This document shows positions 28,308 through 35,988 of a stretch of DNA of 64,000 nt, in pieces. The number at the start of each line of letters is the position of its first letter. Within the stretch, counting starts at the first letter, position 1. Below the pieces are notes generated by a model that saw nothing but the letters and a program-made list of their open reading frames with translations, ran no database searches and was not told the DNA's origin. Position numbers and translations under genes: made by a program. Where the stretch lies: contig NZ_BIMB01000027.1 in NCBI RefSeq assembly GCF_004000865.1, forward strand, positions 1 through 64,000, given 5' to 3'. This DNA is from Paenibacillus elgii NBRC 100335 (GTDB taxonomy: Bacteria > Bacillota > Bacilli > Paenibacillales > NBRC-103111).

Positions 28308-29018
28308 ATGAGTATCGACATCGGGTTTATCGTTACGGCTTTTTTTGAAATATTGGACGCGCTGCCTCTGACGCTGGTCATCACGATCGTCCCGCTGCTG
28401 TTCGGGTTCGTCATCGGCGTGGCGACGGCGCTGATCCGCATGTACAAGGTGAAGGTGCTGCACCGGATCGCCGACGCCTATGTTTCCTTTTTGCGCGGAA
28501 CGCCGGTCATTTTGCACGTATTCCTCATTTACTGGGGGCTGCCGCTGCTGATCGACAAGCTGTCGACGCATTACGGGTGGGGGATCAAGACGGCTTCGAT
28601 CCCGATCCTGTCGTTCGTGCTGACGGCGTTCTCCCTGACGGCCGGCGCCTACATGTCCGAGATCATCCGCTCCGGTCTCCTGGCGGTAAACCGCGGTCAG
28701 ATCGAGGCCGCCTACTCCGTCGGCATGAGCACGCCTCAAGCGCTCAGACGCATCGTGCTGCCGCAGGCGATCGGGGTTATTTTGCCGAATCTGTGCAACT
28801 TGTTCGTCGGTTTTTTGCATACGTCGACGTTTGCGTTCACGGTCTCGCAGATGGAACTGCTCGGCAAAGCCAGCGTCGTGGCGTCGAATAATTTAAAGTT
28901 TCTGGAAGCCTTTATCGCGGCGGCGCTTATTTATTGGGGAATCACGGTCGTGGCGGAGCGGCTGACGGCTTATTTGGAAAAAAAGGTAACTAAATACAAT
29001 CGGGGAGGCGTGACATGA
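28308..29018 (+). CDS. Amino acid ABC permease (TcyM-like)
   Basis: A 236-residue HisQ/HisM-type permease: [18 protein letters not shown] and coupling loop [20 protein letters not shown]. It is the partner of the preceding permease. Its stop overlaps the start of the ATPase gene by four bases (ATGA), indicating translational coupling. Confidence 0.87.
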   Translation: MSIDIGFIVTAFFEILDALPLTLVITIVPLLFGFVIGVATALIRMYKVKVLHRIADAYVSFLRGTPVILHVFLIYWGLPLLIDKLSTHYGWGIKTASIPILSFVLTAFSLTAGAYMSEIIRSGLLAVNRGQIEAAYSVGMSTPQALRRIVLPQAIGVILPNLCNLFVGFLHTSTFAFTVSQMELLGKASVVASNNLKFLEAFIAAALIYWGITVVAERLTAYLEKKVTKYNRGGVT

Positions 29019-29767
29019 TCCGACTGACGAACATTCAAAAGTCGTTCGGCAAGCAGGCGGTGCTGAAAGGGATCGACTTGTCGGTGGAAAAAGGGGAGGT
29101 CGTCGTCATCCTCGGGCCCAGTGGATCAGGCAAAACGACGCTGCTCCGCTGCGTCAACCTGCTGGAGCGCCCGCAGGACGGGGAGGTGGCGATCGGCGAT
29201 TTTACGGTCAACTGCAAGCATCCGAGCAAGCGCGACATCTTGATGCTGCGCCGCAAAACGGCGATGGTGTTTCAGCATTACAATTTGTTCAAGCATAAGA
29301 CGGCGCTGGAAAACGTGATGGAGGGTCTCGTTATTGCGCAGAAAGTGCCCAAGGAAGAGGCGAGGGAGCGAAGTCTTCAGGTGCTGGAGAAGGTCGGCCT
29401 CGCGGCAAAAGCCGATGCCTACCCCAGCCGGCTCTCGGGCGGGCAGCAGCAGCGGGTCGGGATCGCCCGCGCTTTGGCGCTCAATCCCGAGGTGATTTTG
29501 TTCGACGAGCCGACGTCAGCGCTCGATCCTGAGCTGGTCGGCGAGGTGCTGTCCGTCATTCGTAAAATTGCCCGCGAAGGCATCACGATGATCGTCGTGA
29601 CGCACGAGATGAGCTTCGCCCGCGAAGTGTCGAACCGCGTGGTGTTTATGGACGAAGGCGTCATCGTCGAGGAGGGCAAGCCGGAGGACATTTTCTCCCG
29701 CCCCCAGGAAGAGCGCACCAAGCAGTTCCTGCGGAGAATCACGCCGGAATGGAGTTATGTGATATAA
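29015..29767 (+). CDS. Amino acid ABC ATPase (TcyN/GlnQ-like)
   Basis: A 250-residue nucleotide-binding subunit: Walker [12 protein letters not shown] at about 33, Q-loop [17 protein letters not shown], signature LSGGQQQR, Walker [20 protein letters not shown], and H-loop [12 protein letters not shown]. It powers the two permeases just upstream and overlaps the second by four bases. The following gene starts 25 bases later. Confidence 0.92.
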   Translation: MIRLTNIQKSFGKQAVLKGIDLSVEKGEVVVILGPSGSGKTTLLRCVNLLERPQDGEVAIGDFTVNCKHPSKRDILMLRRKTAMVFQHYNLFKHKTALENVMEGLVIAQKVPKEEARERSLQVLEKVGLAAKADAYPSRLSGGQQQRVGIARALALNPEVILFDEPTSALDPELVGEVLSVIRKIAREGITMIVVTHEMSFAREVSNRVVFMDEGVIVEEGKPEDIFSRPQEERTKQFLRRITPEWSYVI

Positions 29768-29792
29768 TAGCGAAAATCGTGAGGTGAGTTCC

Positions 29793-30293
29793 GTGAACGA
29801 GGTGTATCGTCAAGCGACGTTAGACGATGCCGAGCAGGTTCTGGGCGTGATTCGCAGAGCTTATCGGAGCATCGGGGAGCTTAAAATCGAATTTGCGGCC
29901 GTCCATGCGGATTTGGAGATGGTACGGACGAATATTGCCGAGCATGCCAGCTACGTGCTGGAGATCGACCGGAGGATCGTCGCGACCATTTCGCTCCGGT
30001 CGCTGCCGGAGGTGACCGATCTGCCGTTCCTGTACAACTTTGCCGTCGATCCGGCATATGCGAACCGTGGTGTCGGCAGTAGGCTTCTGGCCTACGCGGA
30101 GGAAGCGGTCGTACGGGATATTCTGCTTTCGCCGGCTGTTGTGCTCGCGACCTCGGCGAAGCATCCCTGGCTGCTGCCGATGTATGAACGGAAAGGCTAC
30201 GTGCGCTTCTATGAGCGGGAGCTGGGACGGGACGACAAGCTCGTCTTTTTGCGTAAAAATTTGCTGCCTGAAGTCCGCGCCACCACAGGCTAA
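29793..30293 (+). CDS. GNAT N-acetyltransferase (YtmI/SnaA-like)
   Basis: A 166-residue acetyl-CoA-dependent transferase. The acetyl-CoA loop is seen at about 85-105 (FAVDPAYANRGVGSRLLAYA), and the C-terminal MYERKGYVRFYERELG is usual for the fold. The GTG chosen is five bases after GAGGTGAG; another GTG three codons earlier lies inside that site. In B. subtilis YtmI (SnaA) acetylates S-(2-succino)cysteine before oxidation. The matching neighbourhood supports a similar role here. Confidence 0.82.
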   Translation: MNEVYRQATLDDAEQVLGVIRRAYRSIGELKIEFAAVHADLEMVRTNIAEHASYVLEIDRRIVATISLRSLPEVTDLPFLYNFAVDPAYANRGVGSRLLAYAEEAVVRDILLSPAVVLATSAKHPWLLPMYERKGYVRFYERELGRDDKLVFLRKNLLPEVRATTG

Positions 30294-30311
30294 ACCGAGG
30301 AGAATCTGCGC

Positions 30312-31475
30312 ATGAACCCTGAACGATTGCTTCAAGAGGCTGAGGAACTGAAGCCCGAATTGGTGCGGCTTCGCCGCGACTTGCACCGCCATCCGGAGCT
30401 GTCAATGCAGGAGGTGGAGACGACCCGCAAAATCCGGGAAGCGTTAAGCGGAGCGGGCATCCGGCTGCTGCCGCTCGACCTGCCTGTCGGCGTGCTGGCG
30501 GAGGTCGAAGGGGCGGAGCCTGGGCCGACGGTTGCGCTGCGGGCGGATATCGACGCGCTGCCGGTGACGGAGGAAACCGGGCTGCCGTTCGCCTCGGAAA
30601 TTCCGGGGAAAATGCACGCTTGCGGGCACGATTTTCATACCGCGGCGATTGTGGGTGCGGCGTTGCTGCTCAAGCGGCATGCCGTCGAGCTGAAAGGAAC
30701 CGTGAAGCTGCTGTTTCAGCCAGCGGAAGAGAAGGGCACGGGTGCGAAAGCGATGATCGGCGCGGGCGCTTTGGAAGGCGTGCAGGCGATCTTCGGCATG
30801 CATAACAAGCCCGAGCTGCCGGTCGGCACTGTCGGCTTGGCGCCGGGGCCGCTGATGGCCAGCGTCGACGGCTTCAAGCTGACGGTGACCGGAAAGGGCG
30901 GCCATGCGGCCATTCCCGATGCAGCGATCGACCCGATCGTGGCCGCCAGCGCGATCGTAGGCGGCCTCCAGACCGCGGTCAGCCGCAGCATCAGCCCGCT
31001 GGACAGCGCGGTTGTCAGCGTATGCAGCTTTCATGCAGGCAGCACGTGGAACGTCATCCCGGACGAAGCGGTCTTGGACGGCACCGTGCGGACGTTCCGC
31101 CCGGAGGTCCGGCAGAAGCTGCCGGAACTGCTGCAGCGCATCGCCGGCGGCATCGCTGCGGGCTACGGCGCGGAGGCGCGCCTGACTTGGTTTGCGGGAA
31201 TTCCGTCCGTAACCAACGATTCGGAAGCGGTGGAGATCGCCCGCGGGGCGGCGCAAGCCTTGAACCTCCATGTGACGGGGGCCCGGCGTTCCACGGGCGG
31301 CGAAGATTTTGCGCACTACCAGGAACAGATACCGGGCTGCTTCCTCTGGATGGGCACGAGCGGAACGGAGGAATGGCACCATCCGAAATTTACGCTAAAT
31401 GAGGATGCGTTAGTGCCGGGAGCGGCTTTATTTGCGCTTACGGCGGTCCGCGCTTTGGACCGTCTGCGGGACTAG
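30312..31475 (+). CDS. M20 amidohydrolase / N-acyl-cysteine deacylase (SndA/YtnL-like)
   Basis: A 387-residue M20D metallopeptidase. Metal and catalytic blocks: LRADIDALPVTEETGLPF, MHACGHDFHTAA, FQPAEEKGTGAKAMI, MHNKPELPVG and STGGEDFAHYQE. Family members remove N-acyl groups from amino acids. In the S-modified-cysteine route, SndA-type enzymes remove the acetyl group at the end to yield free cysteine. Its stop codon lies within the same CTAG as the stop of the convergent aldo-keto reductase, with no terminator between. Confidence 0.87.
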   Translation: MNPERLLQEAEELKPELVRLRRDLHRHPELSMQEVETTRKIREALSGAGIRLLPLDLPVGVLAEVEGAEPGPTVALRADIDALPVTEETGLPFASEIPGKMHACGHDFHTAAIVGAALLLKRHAVELKGTVKLLFQPAEEKGTGAKAMIGAGALEGVQAIFGMHNKPELPVGTVGLAPGPLMASVDGFKLTVTGKGGHAAIPDAAIDPIVAASAIVGGLQTAVSRSISPLDSAVVSVCSFHAGSTWNVIPDEAVLDGTVRTFRPEVRQKLPELLQRIAGGIAAGYGAEARLTWFAGIPSVTNDSEAVEIARGAAQALNLHVTGARRSTGGEDFAHYQEQIPGCFLWMGTSGTEEWHHPKFTLNEDALVPGAALFALTAVRALDRLRD

Positions 31476-32332
31476 TCGCGCCGGTACCATTCGCCGGACA
31501 TCCACTCGCTCGCTTTCCAGCGCAGCACATCCGGTGTGGCGAGGTGGATGATTTCTTTCAAGAAGTCGAGCTGCTCTGTGTCGGACATCGGGCAGAATCG
31601 CTTGGCGATAGCGAGATTTTTCTCCAACTGCTCCATGGTTTCCATCCCGATAATGGTTGTGGCAACGGGCAGCGAGAACGTGTACCGCAGCGCCTGCTCG
31701 TACCATGGGGCGAGCTTCCCGAGCGCCATCACCTTCATGCCGATTACCGCGACTCCCTTCTCGACGGCCCGCGGAACAAATTCGTGCGCGAAGCTGTAGA
31801 TGAAGTGATCGGCGGCGGATAGTGCCACCAAGGCGCTGTCGAAGGGGAACCGTTCGATCGCTTCGAGCTGGACTTCCGGGTTCGTATGCCCGCTGACGCT
31901 GATCGCCTTGATGATGCCTTGCTCCTTCGCTTCGAGCATCGCCTCCATCGCCCCGCCTTTGGCGAAGCATTGCTCCAGATCGTCCATCGTGACCAGATTA
32001 TGCAGACGCCACTCGTCGACATGGTCGGTTTGCAGCCGGTTCAGGCTGGCTTCGAGCAGGCGCCACGAGCCGTCTCTTGTCCGGTCGTGCGTCTTCGTTG
32101 CGATCCAGACGTCGCTGCGGCGGTGCCCGAGTGCTTTACCCAGCCGCTCCTCCGACTGCCCGTCAGAATAGCTCGGGGCCGTATCGAAGTAGGTTATGCC
32201 TTCGTCGATCGCCCGGTTCACGATGCGAATTGCTTCTTCCTCCGTGCATTGATGCTCGTCCACGATGCGCTGGGCGCCGAAGCCCAGAATCGGAAATTGC
32301 TTGTCGGACGCGCCGAAATATCTATGCTCCAA
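31472..32332 (-). CDS. Aldo/keto reductase
   Basis: A 286-residue (alpha/beta)8 NADPH-dependent reductase. FDTAPSYSDGQSEERLGKAL carries the catalytic Asp and Tyr; the Lys is in IATKTHD and the His in EWRLHNL, so the AKR tetrad appears complete. The C-terminal part has IIGMETMEQLEKNLAIA, the cofactor-binding segment. It is convergent with the deacylase and divergent from the sarcosine-oxidase-like gene. Substrate unknown. Confidence 0.87.
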   Translation of the reverse strand: MEHRYFGASDKQFPILGFGAQRIVDEHQCTEEEAIRIVNRAIDEGITYFDTAPSYSDGQSEERLGKALGHRRSDVWIATKTHDRTRDGSWRLLEASLNRLQTDHVDEWRLHNLVTMDDLEQCFAKGGAMEAMLEAKEQGIIKAISVSGHTNPEVQLEAIERFPFDSALVALSAADHFIYSFAHEFVPRAVEKGVAVIGMKVMALGKLAPWYEQALRYTFSLPVATTIIGMETMEQLEKNLAIAKRFCPMSDTEQLDFLKEIIHLATPDVLRWKASEWMSGEWYRRD

Positions 32333-32415
32333 AAAAGTTCACTCCTTCGGAATGTAGGTGGTCATAGTCTGATTATACCTAAATATAAGGCGGTTTAATA
32401 TACGATTAGGAAGGA

Positions 32416-33579
32416 GTGATCGTTATCCGTACGTCTTACGATGTCATCGTCATCGGCGCAGGCTCCATGGGCATGAGTGCGGGGGCGCATTTGGCACGGC
32501 GAGGGATAAGCACGCTGCTGATCGACGCGTTCGACCCGCCCCATGGGGGAGGCAGCCATCACGGAGAAACGAGGCTGCTCCGTCATGCCTATGCCGGAGG
32601 GGGCCCTTACGTGGCCATGGCCGTCCGGGCGCACCAGCTCTGGAGCGAGCTGGAGGAGGAACGCGGCCGGAAGCTGTTCTTTCGCAGCGGCGTGCTGAAT
32701 ATGGCGCCGGCCGGGCATTCGGGGCTCCGCTACAAACTTGAATCGTCGGCCGCGCTTCAATTGCCGGTCGAGCTGCTGCGGTCGCAGGAGATTGCGAAGC
32801 GCTGGCCGGGCGTTCAACTGCCGGACGATTACGCGGGGCTGTTCGAGCCGGAGGCCGGCTATTTGCTCAGCGAGCAATGCGTGCAGGCGTATCGCGAAAC
32901 GGCGCTGGCGCATCGGGCGGCGCTGCTTCCGTATACGCGCGTAACGGAGGTCGTGCCGTGGAACGCGGGCGTCACCGTAAAAACCGGGGTCGGCGACTTC
33001 CACGCGGACTGTCTTATTGTAAGCGCGGGCGCCGGAGTCGGCAGCGTGCTGCTTCCGTCGCTTGCGCTGCCCGTGGCGCCGGTCCGCAAAGCAGTCGCCT
33101 GGTTTCAGGCCGACGAAGCGCTGTTCGCTTCCGAGCGATTCCCGGGATTCACGCTAAGCACCCCAGACGGCGGCTTTTACGGCTTTCCGAGCATTCAAGG
33201 GTCCGGCGTGAAGATCGGCCGGCACGAGACCGGCCTTCCGCTCTCGCCGGTTGAGCAGCCGGCTGAATTCGGGACACTGCCGGAGGACGAGGGCGATGTC
33301 CGCCGGGCGCTGGAGACGTATATGCCGGCTGCGGCGGGCGCTCTGCTGCGCGGCGGGGTGTGCAAATACGAGCTGTCGCCGGACGAACATTTCATCATCG
33401 ACCGGGCGCCGTTCGATTCGAACATTCAGATCGCCTGCGGCTTCTCGGGTCACGGCTTCAAGTTTGCCAGCGTCGTCGGCGAAATTTTGGCCGACCGGAT
33501 CGAAGGAAAACCGGACGCGTTCGACCTAAGCATGTTCCGGCTGTCCCGCTTTCAGGAACAGCAGGTGGCGATCATTTAA
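32416..33579 (+). CDS. Monomeric sarcosine oxidase / N-methyl amino acid oxidase
   Basis: A 387-residue FAD enzyme. YDVIVIGAGSMGMSAGAHLA is the dinucleotide-binding loop. The C-terminal CKYELSPDEHFIID holds the Cys that carries covalent FAD in monomeric sarcosine oxidases, followed by CGFSGHGFKFASVVGEILAD. It would demethylate sarcosine or another N-methyl amino acid and release formaldehyde and peroxide. The start is unclear: AGGAAGGAG abuts the GTG used here, and no other good start codon lies nearby. Confidence 0.85.
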   Translation: MIVIRTSYDVIVIGAGSMGMSAGAHLARRGISTLLIDAFDPPHGGGSHHGETRLLRHAYAGGGPYVAMAVRAHQLWSELEEERGRKLFFRSGVLNMAPAGHSGLRYKLESSAALQLPVELLRSQEIAKRWPGVQLPDDYAGLFEPEAGYLLSEQCVQAYRETALAHRAALLPYTRVTEVVPWNAGVTVKTGVGDFHADCLIVSAGAGVGSVLLPSLALPVAPVRKAVAWFQADEALFASERFPGFTLSTPDGGFYGFPSIQGSGVKIGRHETGLPLSPVEQPAEFGTLPEDEGDVRRALETYMPAAAGALLRGGVCKYELSPDEHFIIDRAPFDSNIQIACGFSGHGFKFASVVGEILADRIEGKPDAFDLSMFRLSRFQEQQVAII

Positions 33580-33602
33580 GAGACCACTTTCTCAACACTT
33601 GA

Positions 33603-33618
33603 GCACATACTTATGTGC
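33603..33618. repeat. Perfect palindrome after the oxidase gene
   Basis: GCACATA-CT-TATGTGC forms a 7-bp stem with a 2-base centre. There is no T tail, so it is not a normal terminator. Confidence 0.4.
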
Positions 33619-33635
33619 ACAGTAGTAAGGTAGAC

Positions 33636-33829
33636 AAGATAACGGAACTGCCGTGCGCTATTTTTTGTCTGAGATAGCCCGTTTTAAAAATAGCGAACGT
33701 ACGTTCCTTTATTCATGTCGAAACATAGTTAGTAAGGTTAACATCGGGCATTTAGCGCATCTGAGTTCCTCTGTATTTGCACGAAGAGGTCAAAAAGCCG
33801 ATTTAGAGGAACTTTTCTGCATCTATTTT
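33636..33829. repeat. REP-like palindromic repeat cluster 1 (four units)
   Basis: Four diverged copies of a motif close to TAGCGCATCTGAGTTCCTCT are present: inverted (33636-33666), direct (33686-33710), direct (33753-33772) and inverted (33802-33829). The first two face each other as arms of a 22-bp stem matching at 18 positions. The same motif recurs near 38.2-38.4 kb and 59.4-59.6 kb. No transposase is encoded nearby. Confidence 0.65.
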
Positions 33830-33939
33830 GCTGACGCGCGATCCCGCCACAGAAAGCCGGCTCTGCTGCTTACCTCCCCGATGTTTCTGAGGGCTCCCGA
33901 AATCGACAGGTCCTCTCGGTACGGGCTCTTGAACAAAAC

Positions 33940-33962
33940 AAAAAAACTCTCCGCAGAGAGGT
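33940..33962 (-). terminator. Terminator downstream of element B
   Basis: On the minus strand CTCTC-TGCG-GAGAG is followed by seven T. No protein gene ends here; the only candidate transcript is element B, which ends 48 bases upstream. Confidence 0.6.
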
Positions 33963-34009
33963 TAGAGTATCGAGAAATTCCAGGAGTAAAAACTCAGACA
34001 AATAAACGT

Positions 34010-34173
34010 GGATATATCCCTTAAGAGTTTACGCTCGCCTTGAAGCCCGTGAAATTACCGCTAATTCTAATCAGTTTCACGGCTAGATGGGGTCCCCAAG
34101 CAAGTATTAGAATATGCTTTTAAGAGTTACATCACTTTCTGGGGAGGGGCAGCGGCTGGAGGGATATACCCCA
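34010..34173 (-). ncRNA. Candidate structured RNA element, copy B
   Basis: This is a homologue of copy A at 15301-15485, read on the minus strand. The closing helix joins 34161-34171 with 34010-34020 through 11 pairs, one of them G-U, which pairs only in the minus-strand RNA. The inner helix is CCGTGAAA / TTTCACGG (34075-34082 with 34047-34054). GGGGACCCC is identical in both copies. It lies between the terminator of the efflux gene and a terminator of its own. Class not recognised. Confidence 0.6.
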
Positions 34174-34211
34174 CCGTTGTATGCAGAGAAACTACGAGCA
34201 TCGGGTTTTAC

Positions 34212-34244
34212 AACAAACAAAGCTCCGGGAAACCCCGGAGCTTT
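34212..34244 (-). terminator. Terminator of the MFS efflux gene
   Basis: A perfect 11-bp stem (AAAGCTCCGGG / CCCGGAGCTTT) lies seven bases after the stop; the minus-strand tail is T-rich. Confidence 0.9.
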
Positions 34245-34250
34245 ACATCA

Positions 34251-35612
34251 TCACTGACTATTCCGCCTATAAAACATAACGAACAGAGTACCGCCAAACG
34301 CCACGAGCGCCATAAAAATCAGCATCATATTGCTGTAAAGCGCAGCCGTTTGGCTCGTTACGGTCCCGACAAGCGGAGAATCCAGCCACGGCTTCGTCAG
34401 CAGTCCGCCCACACCGGCAATGCCAATCCCTTCCGCGAGGAAGCAGGCGAAGTTGAGCATGCCCATACCGGAGCCCGCTTCATTCTCTTCCAGCGTACTG
34501 GCGACACTTGCGGAAACGGCCGTTTTGACAAACGACAGGCCGCCAAACGTCAGAATCATCGAAGCCCCAATAAACCACGGCGTCCGGTCCGCATAGAACA
34601 GGACGACCAGAAAACCGGCGGCAATCATGCTTAATCCGGTTAGCATTGCGGCGATATGACCCCGGCGGTCGGCCAGCATCCCGCCGAGCATCCCGAACAA
34701 AATGACGCTCAAGGTGCCGGGGAACAGAATGGCGCTTCCGATGAGGCCGGTTGGCATAGCGTACACCGCTCTCATCAGATAAGGCACCATGGAAATAAAG
34801 CCCGCGACCGTGCCTAGAAGCAGGGCGCCTGTGAGCACGCCGGCAAGATACCTTTTCTTCCGAAACAGAAACAGTTCCAAGAACGGCTCCCGGTGCCGGC
34901 GTATATGAAGAGCGAGAAGCGCAAACAGAACCAGACTTGCAGTCAGGTAAATCCAATGATACAGCGTCGTGAACAGCGCAAACGACAAAATGCCCGCAGA
35001 CAACATTATCGCTCCGGTCATGTCGAATGCTTTTGTCTCTGTCGTCTCGTCAGGCAGCGTCCGAAGGACGAACGGCAGGGCCAGCAGCGACAGCAGCGGC
35101 AGCGCAAACAACAGCGACCAATGCATATAGCCGGATACCGCGCCTCCGATGACCGGACCGAGCCCCTCACCAAAGGCGACGACAGAGCCGATCAGGCCGA
35201 AAGCTTTGCCCTGTTTCCCCGGTTCCACGACCTTGACGATCATCACCATAATGAGCGACGGAATGGCCGAAGCCCCGATTCCCTGCAAAAAACGCGCGAC
35301 CAGCACGCCCGGATACCAGGCATAACCCAACAGGCCGACGACCGAACCGAAACCGTAGGTTAACATACCGAACAACAACAGCTTTCGCATGCCTGTATGC
35401 TCCGATATTTTGCCGTACACAGCGACGCCGATCGCGAAAGAAAGCGAAAAGCAGGTGTTGGTCCAATTGGCCGCCGACGGCGCAATATGGAAATAGGCGG
35501 CAATGTCCGGCAACGAAACGTTAAACATGGTTTCGTTCATGACGCTGAAAAATGTCAAAATGCTCAACCACAGGATGAATCGCGACGCTTGAACTTCATT
35601 TCGGTGTTGCAC
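34251..35612 (-). CDS. MFS drug efflux transporter, Tet(L)-like
   Basis: A 453-residue membrane protein with about 14 hydrophobic segments. It has the N-terminal NETMFNVSLPDIAAYF of the DHA2/TetA(L) group, motif A GKISEHTGMRKLLLFG after helix 2, and motif C GEGLGPVIGGAVSGYMHWSL in helix 5. These resemble the proton-coupled tetracycline exporters Tet(K) and Tet(L). The start is a GTG ten bases after AAGGGG. It is divergent from a ribosomal-protection-type GTPase, which strengthens a tetracycline link; other drugs are possible. Confidence 0.82.
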   Translation of the reverse strand: MQHRNEVQASRFILWLSILTFFSVMNETMFNVSLPDIAAYFHIAPSAANWTNTCFSLSFAIGVAVYGKISEHTGMRKLLLFGMLTYGFGSVVGLLGYAWYPGVLVARFLQGIGASAIPSLIMVMIVKVVEPGKQGKAFGLIGSVVAFGEGLGPVIGGAVSGYMHWSLLFALPLLSLLALPFVLRTLPDETTETKAFDMTGAIMLSAGILSFALFTTLYHWIYLTASLVLFALLALHIRRHREPFLELFLFRKKRYLAGVLTGALLLGTVAGFISMVPYLMRAVYAMPTGLIGSAILFPGTLSVILFGMLGGMLADRRGHIAAMLTGLSMIAAGFLVVLFYADRTPWFIGASMILTFGGLSFVKTAVSASVASTLEENEAGSGMGMLNFACFLAEGIGIAGVGGLLTKPWLDSPLVGTVTSQTAALYSNMMLIFMALVAFGGTLFVMFYRRNSQ

Positions 35613-35801
35613 TTGAATATAACCCCTTTAAAGGAAGGGGAATCGCAGTTTATAGGGTCAATGATGCGCCTTCCCCTAAATGTTGTACCCTTGCGAAATT
35701 GTTTTGCCGCATGATATGCTACGCCTCCAAATTCGTAAAAATGAGAAAATAAACCAATCCGATTATATCATAACCGCTCAAAAGACGTAAGCGTCATTTC
35801 A

Positions 35802-35831
35802 TTGGAATAATCCGTAAAATCCGTATATACT
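35802..35831 (+). promoter_or_regulatory. Candidate promoter of the ribosomal-protection gene
   Basis: TTGGAA and TATACT are separated by 18 bases. Upstream lies GACGTAAGCGTC, a small palindrome. The rest of the divergent gap shows only the efflux leader, with a CCTTTAAAGG palindrome near its ribosome site. Confidence 0.5.
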
Positions 35832-35898
35832 GGGGTTAATACAATAGATTGGAGTGATCGGAATGCGGCAACTTAACCACATTCGAAAGGAGAATAAT

Positions 35899-35988
35899 AT
35901 GAACGGAGAAAAGAGGATTTTAACGCATGCATACGATGAATATAGGGATTCTGGCGCACGTCGACGCCGGAAAGACAAGTCTGGCTGA
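35899..35988 (+). CDS. Possible leader ORF overlapping the ribosomal-protection start
   Basis: An ATG six bases after AAAGGAG, the best ribosome site in this leader, opens a 29-codon frame. It runs over the start of the GTPase gene in another frame and stops inside it. An in-frame ATG with a weaker site lies 12 codons earlier (35863). The peptide begins MNGEKRILTHAYDEY and has a basic run RRRRK. No function is known; leader peptides controlling ribosomal-protection genes exist in tet(M)-type systems. Confidence 0.35.
   Translation: MNGEKRILTHAYDEYRDSGARRRRKDKSG

Noticed and set aside
27486-28820. Long 444-codon minus-strand frame
   Set aside because: It lies opposite the well-supported amino acid permease genes and shows no domain-like sequence.
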